Below the pieces are notes generated by a model. That model made no database searches and was not told where the DNA came from. It saw only the letters and a program-made list of their open reading frames with translations. DNA of 64,000 nucleotides, taken from DATAGZ01 sp036263455 (GTDB lineage Bacteria; Pseudomonadota; Alphaproteobacteria; Dongiales; Dongiaceae). The stretch lies in NCBI GenBank assembly GCA_036263455.1, contig DATAGZ010000021.1:1-64000 (forward strand), in the 5' to 3' direction. A program made the position numbers and the translations under genes. The first letter of the stretch is position 1, and the number at the start of each line of letters is the position of its first letter. This document shows positions 7,413 to 16,548 of this stretch, piece after piece.

Positions 7413-8772
7413 CCGGGCGGTGATCGACCGATTGTTCGAAGCGGGCGCCGACGTGTTTCGACTGAATTTCAGCCACGGCAGACACGAAGATCACCGCGAT
7501 CGGCACGCCGTGATCCGCGCCATCGAGAAAAAGCGCAAGCGGCCGATCGGGATTCTCATGGACCTTCAGGGACCCAAGCTGCGGATCGGGACGTTCGCGC
7601 AGGGACCGGTGATGCTGTCGGCGGGACAGACTTTCCGCCTGGATCTGGAGAACAAACCCGGCGACCAGCGCCGGGTCTATCTTCCCCACCCGGAGATTTT
7701 TGCCGCTTTGCGTCGCGGCATGCGTCTCCTGCTCGATGACGGCCGCATTCAGTTACGCGCAAGCCGCACGGGTAAGGACTTTGCCGAATGCGACGTGCTG
7801 ATCGGCGGTGCCCTTTCCGAGCGCAAGGGCGTCAATGTTCCCGATGCCCTGCTCAACCTCACGCCCTTGACGCCCAAAGACAGAAGGGACCTGCGTTTCG
7901 GGCTCGAACTCGGCGTCGATTGGGTGGCGCTGTCCTTTGTCCAGCGTCCGGATGATATCCGCGAGGCGCAGGCTCTGATCAAGGGCAAGGCCCGAATCGC
8001 GGCCAAGCTCGAAAAACCCGCGGCTATCGAAAATCTGGATGAGATCGTCGCTCTGTCCGATGCGGTGATGGTGGCCCGTGGCGATCTGGGTGTCGAGATG
8101 CCCGCCGAGGATGTACCCATCCTGCAGAAGCGGATCATCGCCGCCTGCCGGCGCGAGGGGAAGCCCGTGATTGTGGCGACGCAGATGCTCGATTCCATGG
8201 TCCATGCCCCCACGCCCACCCGCGCGGAGGCGTCGGATGTCGCAACCGCAATCTATGACGGGGCCGATGCGGTGATGCTCTCGGCGGAGACCGCCTCGGG
8301 CGACTATCCGGTCGAGGCGGTGGCGATGATGGACCGTATCATCGGCCGCGTGGAGCGGGATCCCGCCTATACTAAGATCATGTCTGCCCAGCATCCTGAG
8401 CCGCAGCCTACCGGATCGGATGCGATCAGCTCGGCGGCAGCCCAGGTTGCCCATACGCTGTCTGCCGCGGCGATTGTCACTTTTACCTCGACGGGCTCGA
8501 CGGGGCTGCGCGTTGCGCGCGAGCGCCCGGAAGTTCCTATCCTCTGTTTGACGCCATGGCTGTTGACTGCGCGGCAGATGAGCCTGGTGTGGGGAACGCA
8601 TTGCGTGCCGATTTCCGATCCGGACACTTTCGGGGCCATGGTCACCATGGCCGAGAAAGTCGCGGTACGGGAAGCGTTCGCCGCCAAGGGCGATCGATTA
8701 GTGGTGACGGCCGGTGTCCCGATTGGAACCGCGGGCTCCACCAACACGCTGCGGGTCACCAAGGTAAAGTAA
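7357..8772 (+). CDS. pyk: Pyruvate kinase
   Basis: Final glycolytic step: phosphoenolpyruvate plus ADP to pyruvate plus ATP. The 471-residue protein shows the N-terminal KIVATLGPAT, FRLNFSHG (PEP/ADP site), ILMDLQGPKLRIG, the active-site signature around AAKLEKPAAIENLDEI (catalytic Lys), VMVARGDLGVEMP, and TRAEASDVATAIYDGADAVMLSAETASGDYPVEAV. The C-terminal allosteric-type domain ends GTAGSTNTLRV. Length and domain order are normal. It starts inside the end of the EamA gene and ends 38 nt before the 3' end of the oppositely oriented tRNA-Ala. Confidence 0.96.
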   Translation: MRRQRKAKIVATLGPATTSRAVIDRLFEAGADVFRLNFSHGRHEDHRDRHAVIRAIEKKRKRPIGILMDLQGPKLRIGTFAQGPVMLSAGQTFRLDLENKPGDQRRVYLPHPEIFAALRRGMRLLLDDGRIQLRASRTGKDFAECDVLIGGALSERKGVNVPDALLNLTPLTPKDRRDLRFGLELGVDWVALSFVQRPDDIREAQALIKGKARIAAKLEKPAAIENLDEIVALSDAVMVARGDLGVEMPAEDVPILQKRIIAACRREGKPVIVATQMLDSMVHAPTPTRAEASDVATAIYDGADAVMLSAETASGDYPVEAVAMMDRIIGRVERDPAYTKIMSAQHPEPQPTGSDAISSAAAQVAHTLSAAAIVTFTSTGSTGLRVARERPEVPILCLTPWLLTARQMSLVWGTHCVPISDPDTFGAMVTMAEKVAVREAFAAKGDRLVVTAGVPIGTAGSTNTLRVTKVK

Positions 8773-8810
8773 TAGGTCGCGCATCGGTGGTCGATACGGG
8801 TAGGATTAAA

Positions 8811-8886
<76 letters not shown>

Positions 8887-8898
8887 ACCGTGGGGCGG

Positions 8899-8927
8899 AA
8901 TATGCGAGAGGGTCTTGCCCCTGTCAA
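8899..8927 (-). promoter_or_regulatory. Predicted tRNA-Ala promoter overlapping the yraN stop
   Basis: Minus-strand TTGACA (8927-8922), 17-bp spacer, CATATT (8904-8899), 13 nt before the tRNA. The perfect -35 box includes the yraN TGA stop codon, so the tRNA can be transcribed on its own although it follows the yraN operon in the same direction. Confidence 0.6.
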
Positions 8928-9286
8928 GCACTGCCATCGGATTGCCAAGCGTCATGGATATGCAGGAGACCCAAGCTGCGTACCAGCATGGCATCGAAAC
9001 GCACGGCACACTCCCTATGTTTGGGGTGACATTGAAGAAAGTGGCGCGCGGCCCGCAGCAGGCGCAGGCGCTGGCGATGCTGGATGGCTTCAGGCAGGCG
9101 GTGCCGGTCGCGCCGGCTCTTTACCTCGACGATGACGATCGTACGTCCGCGCCGGGCGACGATGTCGATCTCTCCTAAGGGGGAGCGCCAGTTGACGGCG
9201 AGGATCCGGTATAGTTTGAGGCGCAGCCAGAGACGGGCCAAGAGTTCTGCCCGCCGACCCCTGCGATGGCGCGCCGCGGTGCTCAC
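8924..9286 (-). CDS. yraN: UPF0102 family protein YraN (predicted nuclease fold)
   Basis: A 120-residue protein with the UPF0102 pattern: basic N-terminus with GRRAELLARLWLR, then a nuclease-like core (NWRSPLGEIDIVARRG, followed by IVIVEVKSRR) that matches the Asp/Glu-x-Lys arrangement of Holliday-junction-resolvase-like restriction endonuclease folds, and the C-terminal RFDAMLV. Its biochemical role is not established. It is the last gene of the minus-strand run from purB, 6 nt after a permease gene. In many genomes yraN adjoins rsmI and LppC; here it is separated from them. Confidence 0.9.
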   Translation of the reverse strand: MSTAARHRRGRRAELLARLWLRLKLYRILAVNWRSPLGEIDIVARRGRTIVIVEVKSRRDRHRLPEAIQHRQRLRLLRAARHFLQCHPKHRECAVRFDAMLVRSLGLLHIHDAWQSDGSA

Positions 9287-9292
9287 CCCCGG

Positions 9293-10465
9293 CTAGCGAT
9301 AGGGATCGGCGGCATCGCGTAAGCCATCCCCCAGGAAATTGAAGGCGAGCACCACGACCACCACCGGCAAGATCGGCAATAACAGCCAGGGATAGAGCGC
9401 CACGGTATTGACGTTCTGTGCCTCGTTGAGCAACACGCCCCAAGATGTGATCGGCGGGCGCAGGCCCAGGCCGAGAAAGGACAAAGCGGTTTCCCCGAGG
9501 ATCATGTTTGGAATGGCCAGCGTCGCCGAAGCGATCAGATGGCTCATGAAGCTCGGCATCAGGTGGCGAAAGATGATACGCCGTGGGGATGCGCCCATCA
9601 GCTGGGCGGCGACACAGAAATCCTCCTCCCGCAGCGAGAGCAGGCGCGAGCGTACCGCGCGGGCGAGCCCCGTCCAATCGATCAGGCCGAGGATGATGGT
9701 GATGCCGAAGTAAATCAGGACCGGCGACCAGTTCACCGGCAGAATCGCCGCGAGCGCCAGCCAGAGCGGCAAATGGGGCACCGAACGGATCACTTCGATC
9801 GCGCGCTGGACCAGATTGTCGATCCATCCGCCATAAAAGCCGGCCACCCCGCCGATACTGATGCCGAGAACGAAGCTCACGATGACGCCGAGGAGGCCGA
9901 TCGTCAGCGAGACGCGCATGCCATACAGGATGCGTGACAAGAGATCACGGCCCAGCCGGTCGGTGCCCTGCAGGAACAAGGTGCCGCCGTCGGGCGGACA
10001 GACCAGGTGGAAATCCCCCGGCACCAGTCCCCAGAAGCGATAGCTGTCGCCGGCGCAGAAAAACCGGATCGGGAGAACGCGCCGGTGGTCTTCGGTATAG
10101 ATACGCTGGAGATTGTCCAGATTGAGCCGGTAATCGAGCCCGTAGACAAAGGGGCCCACGAAGCGGCCCTGGTGGAAGAAATGCAGGTGCTGCGGCGGCG
10201 CGAAAATATGGTCGACGTTGCGGGTGTGCAGGTTATAGGGCGCCAGGAGCTCGACGAAGGCCACCTGCAGATACATGAGGCCGAGCACCACGGCGGCCGC
10301 GAGCGCGAGGCGGTGCCGCTTGAAGCGCAGCCACATCATCCGCCATTGCGAGGCGAAATAAATTTTTTCCTGTTTGGGATCGATCCGTTCGACGGCTTCG
10401 GGGTCGAAGGGATCGCCACGGACGAAATGGGGGAGAATGTCGGATTGCAGCGCGTCCTGGCTCAT
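9293..10465 (-). CDS. ABC transporter permease, DppC/OppC type
   Basis: Inner-membrane permease of a family-5 (oligopeptide or oligosaccharide) importer, 390 residues. Cytoplasmic N-terminal tail (~50 residues), one membrane helix around residues 52-72, then an unusually long periplasmic stretch of roughly 100 residues, then the binding-protein-dependent transport domain opening with GTDRLGRDLLSRILYGMRVSL and containing the EAA loop region (AAQLMGASPRRIIFRHLMPS). The long insertion between helix 1 and helix 2 occurs in one subgroup of these permeases. The start overlaps the stop of the upstream permease by 4 nt (ATGA type). Substrate not determined. Confidence 0.88.
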   Translation of the reverse strand: MSQDALQSDILPHFVRGDPFDPEAVERIDPKQEKIYFASQWRMMWLRFKRHRLALAAAVVLGLMYLQVAFVELLAPYNLHTRNVDHIFAPPQHLHFFHQGRFVGPFVYGLDYRLNLDNLQRIYTEDHRRVLPIRFFCAGDSYRFWGLVPGDFHLVCPPDGGTLFLQGTDRLGRDLLSRILYGMRVSLTIGLLGVIVSFVLGISIGGVAGFYGGWIDNLVQRAIEVIRSVPHLPLWLALAAILPVNWSPVLIYFGITIILGLIDWTGLARAVRSRLLSLREEDFCVAAQLMGASPRRIIFRHLMPSFMSHLIASATLAIPNMILGETALSFLGLGLRPPITSWGVLLNEAQNVNTVALYPWLLLPILPVVVVVLAFNFLGDGLRDAADPYR

Positions 10466-11460
10466 TTATCCACTCCTCCGCCCAGCCGGATGCGCGGGTC
10501 CAGCAGGGCCAGCATCACATCCGAAAGAAACACGCCGATCACGGTCAGAAACGCCATGAACATCAGGAAGGCGCCGGCGAGGAACATGTCCTGCGAACGC
10601 AATGCCTGTAGCAGCATGGGTCCGGAAATGGGCAGCGACATGACCACCGAGACGATCACCGAACCCGAGATCAGCTCGGGCAGCAGCGAACCGATATCGG
10701 CGATGAACGGATTGAGCGACAGGCGCAGCGGGTATTTGAGCAGGAGCCGGCCGGGCGACAGGCCCTTGGCACGTCCCGTCGTGACATATTGCTTATTCAA
10801 CTCGTCCAGCAGGTTGGCGCGCAGCCGCCGGATCATGCCCGCTGTCCCTGGCAGGCCGATCACCAGAACTGGCACCCAGAGGTGCTGCAGGATCGAGCCG
10901 AATTTCCCCAGGCTCCAGGGCTGGTCGATATATTGCGGGTCCATGAGGCCACCCACCGAGATGCCGAACCAGGCATTGGCGAAATAGAGAAGGATCAGCG
11001 CCAGCATGAAGCTCGGCGTGGCCAATCCGATATAGCCCAAAGTGGTTGCGGCGTAGTCTCCCACCGAATATTGATGCGTGGCGGAATATATGGCGATGGG
11101 GAAGGAAACGACCCAGACGAAAATAATCGAGGCGATCGATACGATCACGGTCAGCGCCAGCCGGTCGCCGATAATTTCGGAAACCGCCTGGTTGTTCTCG
11201 AACGAATAGCCGAGATCGCCGTGCAGCAGGCCGCCGATCCAGTGGATATATTGCACCAGGAACGGCTGATCGAGCCCATAGGTCTCGCGCAGGAAGGCGA
11301 TCTTGTCCTGGGCAACCGTCTCGCCCTGCGCCTGCAATTCGGCCACCATGGTGGAGAGATAATCTCCAGGCGGCGCCTGGATGATCGCGAACACCAGAAA
11401 AGAGATCACGGCCAGCGTCGGCACCATGATGAACAGGCGATGCATCAGATAACGGAACAT
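10462..11460 (-). CDS. ABC transporter permease, DppB/OppB type
   Basis: Partner permease, 332 residues, six predicted membrane helices. Starts MFRYLMHRLFIMVPTLAVISFLVF, the usual DppB/OppB opening, followed by a periplasmic segment with RETYGLDQPFLVQYIHW and GDLGYSFENNQAV, and the EAA-type loop with RANLLDELNKQYVTTGRAKGL. With the neighbouring permease it forms the transmembrane channel of the importer encoded by the four genes at 9293-15351. It begins 64 nt after the solute-binding-protein gene. Confidence 0.9.
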   Translation of the reverse strand: MFRYLMHRLFIMVPTLAVISFLVFAIIQAPPGDYLSTMVAELQAQGETVAQDKIAFLRETYGLDQPFLVQYIHWIGGLLHGDLGYSFENNQAVSEIIGDRLALTVIVSIASIIFVWVVSFPIAIYSATHQYSVGDYAATTLGYIGLATPSFMLALILLYFANAWFGISVGGLMDPQYIDQPWSLGKFGSILQHLWVPVLVIGLPGTAGMIRRLRANLLDELNKQYVTTGRAKGLSPGRLLLKYPLRLSLNPFIADIGSLLPELISGSVIVSVVMSLPISGPMLLQALRSQDMFLAGAFLMFMAFLTVIGVFLSDVMLALLDPRIRLGGGVDK

Positions 11461-11524
11461 GCCGTCTCTCCTCCCTGGCGACGTCCAGCCATGGGCCGGC
11501 GTGCCGCCGTGTACCGTACCTGGA

Positions 11525-13474
11525 TCACGATTCCTCCTTGATGCTCTTTACCTTGCTGAGCGGCCGTTTTTCGTCGAGCCAGAATGTATCCGGCTTGAAG
11601 ACCCCGATCTGCGCGCCCGGCTCCCATGCCCAAATCGCCTTGAGCGGCACGTTATGCAGATGCTTATTCACCACGACCGGTTGCGGCACGTTTGCAACCG
11701 TTCCGAGCGTATAGACCTGATCGGCCCAAATGCTCAGCACCTTGGCCCAGATGGCCTGGCGGGCAGGGGATTCGGTGGCCACCCGCCACGCGGTCAGAAG
11801 ATCGACGAGCATCTGCGCCTCGGGCATGTCGACGGGCTTTCCCGATTTGCCCTTGGTCTCGATATATTGCCCCCACTGGCACCATTGCAGTTGCTGCTGG
11901 CTCGAGGGACACAGCTCGTGCGGGCTATCGTCGGCATCGGGAAATCCGTCATCCAACCCCAGCCAGACCGCCATGATCGCCTCGCCGCCGAACAGACGGT
12001 CGCGGAACACTTCGCGTTGCGAGGGTTTGGGGAAGAGCTTGACGCCGATCTCTGCCCAGGAATCGCGGATCAATTCGAGCACATCGGCCTCGGCGGTGGA
12101 TTCGCCCGCCGTCTCGACGATGATCTCCGCTCTCCTTCCATCGGGCAGGAGCCGCCAGCCATCGTCGTCGCGCTTATCGAGGCCGAGCTTATCCAGCATG
12201 ATGCCGGCGCGTACCGGATCGAAATCGGACCAGGCCGCGCGATATTCCGGCTTATAGAGCGGCGAGCGCGGCAGGATGGTGTTCGCCCCCTCCAGTCCCA
12301 AGCCGAAATAGATCGCCTCGTTGATCTCGTGGCGGTTGATGCCGAGCGAGAGGGCGCGGCGAAAGGAGACATCGCGGTTGAGTGTGCGCCAGACCGGATC
12401 GTTGCAGGTCAGATTTGGATAGAGGGCAAAATTGGACCCGATTCCACCCTCCCAGAGCCGCACCTGATAGGGCTTGCCCTGGCGTTCGCCTGATTTCAGA
12501 AACGTGTAATTGTCGAAGCGGATATTACGACCCTGCAGATCGCTCTCTCCCGCGCCGGTCTTGGCGGGGATGATCTTGGGATCGGCCACGACGAAGACGA
12601 TCTGGTCGAGATACGGCAGCTGGCGCCCCAGCCGGTCGACCCGATAATAATAGGGATTGCGCGTGAAGACGAAGCGGTCGGCTGGCGGCTTCTGGTGGTT
12701 GAGCCATGGGTCGAGCGTCGGCAGTTTCGGATTGTCGTTGCGGTAGAGATTGTCCTTGCGATTATGCAAAGCGGCCCAGTTACGCTGCTTGGCCTCTTTG
12801 ACGGCGGCGGCGAGCTTATCGGGCTTCTGATAGCGGGCGTGGTATTTCTTGAGATAATGGGCGGGCCGGAAGATATACAGCGGCTCGGCACCCGCGAGCG
12901 CAGGCAGGAATTCGGGGTTGGGTTTTGACCAGCTATAACGGACGGTCACCTCGTCGATGAACTCGACCTTGGGCCTCTCGCCGTCCACCACCAATTCGAT
13001 GGGCGGTCCCGCCGGCGACAGGTCGGGATTGAGCGCGACATCCTGCCACCAATAGCGGAAATCGTCGCTGGTGAAGGGCTTACCGCTCGACCATTTGTGG
13101 CCGGGGCGCAGGTGAAACGTGAAAATGCGGTTCTGTTCCACCTCGAAATCGGCGAGGATGTCTGGAACGAGCTTGTACGTATCGGTATACCGGACGAGAC
13201 GCGCATAGGAATAGGCGACCAGGATGCGCGTGTCCTTGGCCGAACCCATCAGCATGGTGATCTCGCCGCCATATTGGCCGAGCTCCGGCATATCGGCTAT
13301 GGCGGGCAGCTTGGGCAGCCGCTCGGAAACCGGCGGCAAATCGCCGGAATTCTCGGCGTCGGCGAAATAGGGCGCGCCGATGAAGGTGTTGGCGCGGCTC
13401 GGTCGGGCAAGCGCGCTTGCCCCTAGCCCGGCCGAGAGGGCGAGAAAATGGCGGCGGGACCAGAATCGTATCAT
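11525..13474 (-). CDS. Family-5 extracellular solute-binding protein with Tat-like signal
   Basis: Periplasmic receptor of the ABC importer, 649 residues, longer than typical DppA (~535). The N-terminus MIRFWSRRHFLALSAG has the twin-arginine pattern (SRRxFL), predicting Tat export as a folded protein. The mature part has the SBP_bac_5 layout: RLVRYTDTYKLVPDILADFEV, FHLRPGHKWSSGKPFTSDDF, and downstream RDVSFRRALSLGINRHEIN. The frame is open up to 14281, but homology and the signal peptide fix the start at 13474, where ATGA overlaps the stop of the ATPase gene. The ligand is a peptide or an oligosaccharide; the sequence does not decide. Confidence 0.88.
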   Translation of the reverse strand: MIRFWSRRHFLALSAGLGASALARPSRANTFIGAPYFADAENSGDLPPVSERLPKLPAIADMPELGQYGGEITMLMGSAKDTRILVAYSYARLVRYTDTYKLVPDILADFEVEQNRIFTFHLRPGHKWSSGKPFTSDDFRYWWQDVALNPDLSPAGPPIELVVDGERPKVEFIDEVTVRYSWSKPNPEFLPALAGAEPLYIFRPAHYLKKYHARYQKPDKLAAAVKEAKQRNWAALHNRKDNLYRNDNPKLPTLDPWLNHQKPPADRFVFTRNPYYYRVDRLGRQLPYLDQIVFVVADPKIIPAKTGAGESDLQGRNIRFDNYTFLKSGERQGKPYQVRLWEGGIGSNFALYPNLTCNDPVWRTLNRDVSFRRALSLGINRHEINEAIYFGLGLEGANTILPRSPLYKPEYRAAWSDFDPVRAGIMLDKLGLDKRDDDGWRLLPDGRRAEIIVETAGESTAEADVLELIRDSWAEIGVKLFPKPSQREVFRDRLFGGEAIMAVWLGLDDGFPDADDSPHELCPSSQQQLQWCQWGQYIETKGKSGKPVDMPEAQMLVDLLTAWRVATESPARQAIWAKVLSIWADQVYTLGTVANVPQPVVVNKHLHNVPLKAIWAWEPGAQIGVFKPDTFWLDEKRPLSKVKSIKEES

Positions 13475-15351
13475 GCCATCACCTTCGCGCGTTCCTCGGT
13501 GCGGACCCAATGCCCTCCGCCGATATCCACGAGCCCGGGCTGGTGGTCGGCATCGATGCAGAATGGCTTGGGCCACGCGGCGGGAAGCGAGGCCTTGCCT
13601 TCGAGCAGGCTCGAAAAATCGAGTTTGCTGTCCAGGCGCGGGTCGGGCACCGCCGCCAGCAGCGCCCTGGTATAGGGATGCACCGGATTGCGGAACAATA
13701 CCTGGGTGGGGGCGGTCTCGACCAGGCGGCCGGCGCACATGACCAGGATGCGGTCGGCGATATAGTCGACCACGGCGAGGTTGTGGGAAATGAAGAGGTA
13801 GGTCAGGCCAAGCTTGCTCTGCAAATCCTTGAGCAGGTTGAGCACCTGGGCCTGGATCGATACATCGAGCGCCGAGACGGGCTCGTCGCAGATCAGCAGT
13901 TCCGGCCGGAGCGCGAGGGCGCGCGCAATGCCGATGCGCTGGCGCTGCCCGCCCGAGAAGGAATGGGGGTAGCGCTTGAGCTGCTTGACGTTGAGCCCGA
14001 CCATCTGCATCAGCTCCTTGACCATATCGGCCCGCTCGGCCGGCGTGCCGATATCGTGGATGACGAGGGGTTCGCTGATGATATCGAACACCGTCATGCG
14101 CGGATTGAGCGAGCCGAACGGGTCCTGGAAGACGAATTGAATCTTCTTGCGGAATTCGGCGAGCTGATCGCCCTCGAGCTGCAGCACGTCGACCGGTTGG
14201 CCGTAATCGTTGAAGATGACCCGGCCGCGATCGGGCTTGAGGGCGCGCATGATCATCTTCGAGAGCGTGGTCTTGCCGCAACCCGATTCACCCACGAGCC
14301 CGACGCATTCGCCGCGCTTGATCTCGAAACTGACATCGTCCACGGCGATCACCTGCGCCTCGTTGGCGCGACCGAACCACCGGCTCTTGCGGATCCGGTA
14401 GGATTTCGACAGATGCTCGACCCGGAGGAGCGGGCCGCCGGCCTCGCATTTCTTGTCCCACTGCTTGGGCCCGGCGAACATGTCGCCGGCGCTGCTCTTG
14501 ATCTCGCGCAGCGGCACCAGGCGTTCGCCCGGCTTCATGCCGAAGCGCGGCACCGCCTTGAGCAGCGCCTTCAGGTACGGGTGCTGCGGGGCGTTGAAGA
14601 TATCCTCGACCGTCCCTGATTCGACGATCTCGCCGTGATACATGACCACGACCTCGTCGGCCATGTTCGCGACGATGCCGAGATCGTGGGTGATCATCAG
14701 CATCGCCATGCCGAATTCCTGTTGCAGGTCGCGCATGAGCTTGAGGATCTGTGCCTGGATCGTGACATCGAGCGCGGTGGTCGGCTCATCGGCGATCAAC
14801 AGGGCAGGACGGCAGATCAGCGCCATGGCGATCATGGCGCGCTGCCGGAGACCGCCGGAGAGCTCGAACGGATAGGCGCGCGTCGCCCGCTCGGGGTTCG
14901 GAAAGCCGGTGACGCGGAGCATCTCCAGGACGATTTCCTCGGCTTCCTTGTCGCCGACCTTGCGATGCAGGCGCAGCGCCTCGCCGATCTGATTGCCGAC
15001 CGTGTGCACGGGCGAAAGCGAGGTCATCGGTTCCTGGAAAATGATCGAGATCGCGCCGCCACGCAGTGCCTGCATCGGCCGGCCGGCCGGATCGAGGCGC
15101 GCGATATCGACGATGCCATTGCCCCGTCCGCTATCGTCGAAGAGGATCTCGCCCTGGGAAATACGCGCGCGCGGGGGCAGGATGCCCATGATCGCCTGCG
15201 CGGTCACCGATTTCCCCGAACCCGACTCGCCCACGAGCGCCACCGATTTGCGCGGCGGAATACGGAAGCTTATGCCTTTGAGCGCCTCGAGCTTCGCGCC
15301 TTCGAGCTGGAACTCGACCTTAAGGTCGCGGACGACGAGCAACGGATCCAT
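13471..15351 (-). CDS. Fused dual ATP-binding subunit of the family-5 ABC importer
   Basis: A DppD-DppF type fusion, 626 residues with two complete ABC ATPases. Domain 1: Walker A VGESGSGKS (about residues 38-46), signature LSGGLRQR, Walker B LLIADEPTTALD. Domain 2: Walker A VGESGCGKT, signature FSGGQRQR, Walker B LLICDEPVSALD. Each is followed by the oligopeptide-transporter C-terminal extension (HPYLKALLKAVPR; HPYTRALLAAVPD). The start ATG at 15351 is preceded by a strong AAGGGGGG Shine-Dalgarno; the 23 extra upstream codons are not needed. The gene begins inside the end of the small membrane-protein gene. Confidence 0.93.
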   Translation of the reverse strand: MDPLLVVRDLKVEFQLEGAKLEALKGISFRIPPRKSVALVGESGSGKSVTAQAIMGILPPRARISQGEILFDDSGRGNGIVDIARLDPAGRPMQALRGGAISIIFQEPMTSLSPVHTVGNQIGEALRLHRKVGDKEAEEIVLEMLRVTGFPNPERATRAYPFELSGGLRQRAMIAMALICRPALLIADEPTTALDVTIQAQILKLMRDLQQEFGMAMLMITHDLGIVANMADEVVVMYHGEIVESGTVEDIFNAPQHPYLKALLKAVPRFGMKPGERLVPLREIKSSAGDMFAGPKQWDKKCEAGGPLLRVEHLSKSYRIRKSRWFGRANEAQVIAVDDVSFEIKRGECVGLVGESGCGKTTLSKMIMRALKPDRGRVIFNDYGQPVDVLQLEGDQLAEFRKKIQFVFQDPFGSLNPRMTVFDIISEPLVIHDIGTPAERADMVKELMQMVGLNVKQLKRYPHSFSGGQRQRIGIARALALRPELLICDEPVSALDVSIQAQVLNLLKDLQSKLGLTYLFISHNLAVVDYIADRILVMCAGRLVETAPTQVLFRNPVHPYTRALLAAVPDPRLDSKLDFSSLLEGKASLPAAWPKPFCIDADHQPGLVDIGGGHWVRTEERAKVMA

Positions 15352-15850
15352 GATATTCCCCCCCTTGCGCCGCGTGCCCCAACGCGGCCAGATTGTCCTG
15401 AGTGATCGGATCGAGCGCAAGCGCTTTTTTCTGAGCGGCCCGCACGGCGGTCGAAACGATATCGGCGAAGTCCGGCAAATGATCGTCGATGCTCAGCCTG
15501 GTGCGGCCATCGGACAGCGCAAGATTCAGCGTGCCATCCTTCTTACGCCGCGAACCCCAATAGCGCATTTCGAGCTGCGTCAGGGATGGCCAGGCGATTT
15601 CCCGCACCCGGCCGAACAAGGTGCGGCGCACGCCAGTCTCGTCCCAGGCGAAAGTCTGAAATTGCTGCGAGAGCGTGTGCGCGAGGAACAACGCGAAGGC
15701 AATCTCGAGGCTGGCCATTACCCAAAACATTCCGCGTCCGATCTCAAGCGAGGTCAAAATCATCCCCACGATGGCGAGCCCGAGCACAGCCCGGCCATAA
15801 TCCCACGCGAGTGCGCGAAATGTATAGCGATTCACGCGACGCTGACCCAC
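15320..15850 (-). CDS. Small membrane protein of unknown function (PH-like layout)
   Basis: 176 residues. Two hydrophobic segments (about residues 20-38 and 42-60) are followed by a soluble beta-rich part with FAWDETGVRRTLFGRVREIAWPSLTQLEMR and LNLALSDGRTRLSIDDHLPDF, which resembles the two-helix plus bacterial PH-like layout (YdbT/DUF2244-type) but is not a firm match. Overlaps both neighbours: 19 nt with the deacetylase-like gene upstream and 32 nt with the ABC ATPase downstream. Its place between glycan genes and a transporter does not define a role. Confidence 0.7.
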   Translation of the reverse strand: MGQRRVNRYTFRALAWDYGRAVLGLAIVGMILTSLEIGRGMFWVMASLEIAFALFLAHTLSQQFQTFAWDETGVRRTLFGRVREIAWPSLTQLEMRYWGSRRKKDGTLNLALSDGRTRLSIDDHLPDFADIVSTAVRAAQKKALALDPITQDNLAALGHAAQGGEYHGSVARRPRP

Positions 15851-16548
15851 TTCATCTCCTTGGCCCTATCATTCAGCAAATGACACCATTTGTCCAGAAA
15901 TGCCCAGCATTCCCGATCGTGGACGAGATGGTGGGTCAATAAGCCGGTCGGCTGATCCCGAGGGGCGCGGCCGCTGCGCCGAGCATGCAGGTGCGCCAGT
16001 ATCCTATCTAACGTCCGGGCCTCGCCGGCAAAGGCGCGCGTCCGCCAATCGATGAGATCGACGTGGGTGGGCAGGCGATGCGGCTCTCCCGCCTCGCTCC
16101 CGTTGAAGACCGACCAGTCGCGATACTGGGAAATCCAGGTGCAGCCGGCCTTTCTCCACGGATAGGCATGCTCATAGCGGTTCCAGGGCGGGACGAAGAC
16201 CGGCCGGAACTGTCCGGGAAAGCGGCCCTGGAGCAGCGCAAAGCCGCGTGCGAGATCGTGGCCGACCTCTTCGGCCGGGCGTTGGGGGGGGAATTCGCTT
16301 TTCTTCTCGCCGGGGCCGGCGCGGTTGCGGTGATCGAACCCGTGCTGGAGCGCGGTCGCATGCTGGGGGAGCGACAGCCCGCCTGCGAGCCGCGCGGGGA
16401 TGATCGCGAGGGCGACCGGCGCACCATAGGCGAGCAGACGCGCAAGCGCCGGGGTCGCCGCGACGCAATCGTCGTCCCGCCACCAGAAAGTGAACGGTGC
16501 CCCGTTCCATTGCTCAAGTTCGTGGGCGAGATCGTCCCAATCGGCCAT
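15832..16548 (-). CDS. Polysaccharide-deacetylase-like protein
   Basis: 238 residues. Motifs fit a divergent NodB/polysaccharide deacetylase fold: FTFWWRDDD near residue 20 (motif 1, metal-binding Asp), ATALQHGFDHRN (motif 2, HGxxHxN, His ligands), and FRPVFVPPWNR (motif 3). No signal peptide, so the enzyme would act in the cytoplasm, unlike most cell-wall deacetylases. Overlaps the glycosyltransferase gene by 35 nt, suggesting tight coupling. A role in deacetylating a lipid-linked or nucleotide-linked sugar is inference. Confidence 0.72.
   Translation of the reverse strand: MADWDDLAHELEQWNGAPFTFWWRDDDCVAATPALARLLAYGAPVALAIIPARLAGGLSLPQHATALQHGFDHRNRAGPGEKKSEFPPQRPAEEVGHDLARGFALLQGRFPGQFRPVFVPPWNRYEHAYPWRKAGCTWISQYRDWSVFNGSEAGEPHRLPTHVDLIDWRTRAFAGEARTLDRILAHLHARRSGRAPRDQPTGLLTHHLVHDRECWAFLDKWCHLLNDRAKEMKWVSVA

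Noticed and set aside
13475..14281. N-terminal extension of the solute-binding-protein frame
   Set aside because: The extra 269 codons run antiparallel-free inside the ATPase gene in another frame, and the Tat signal begins only at 13474.
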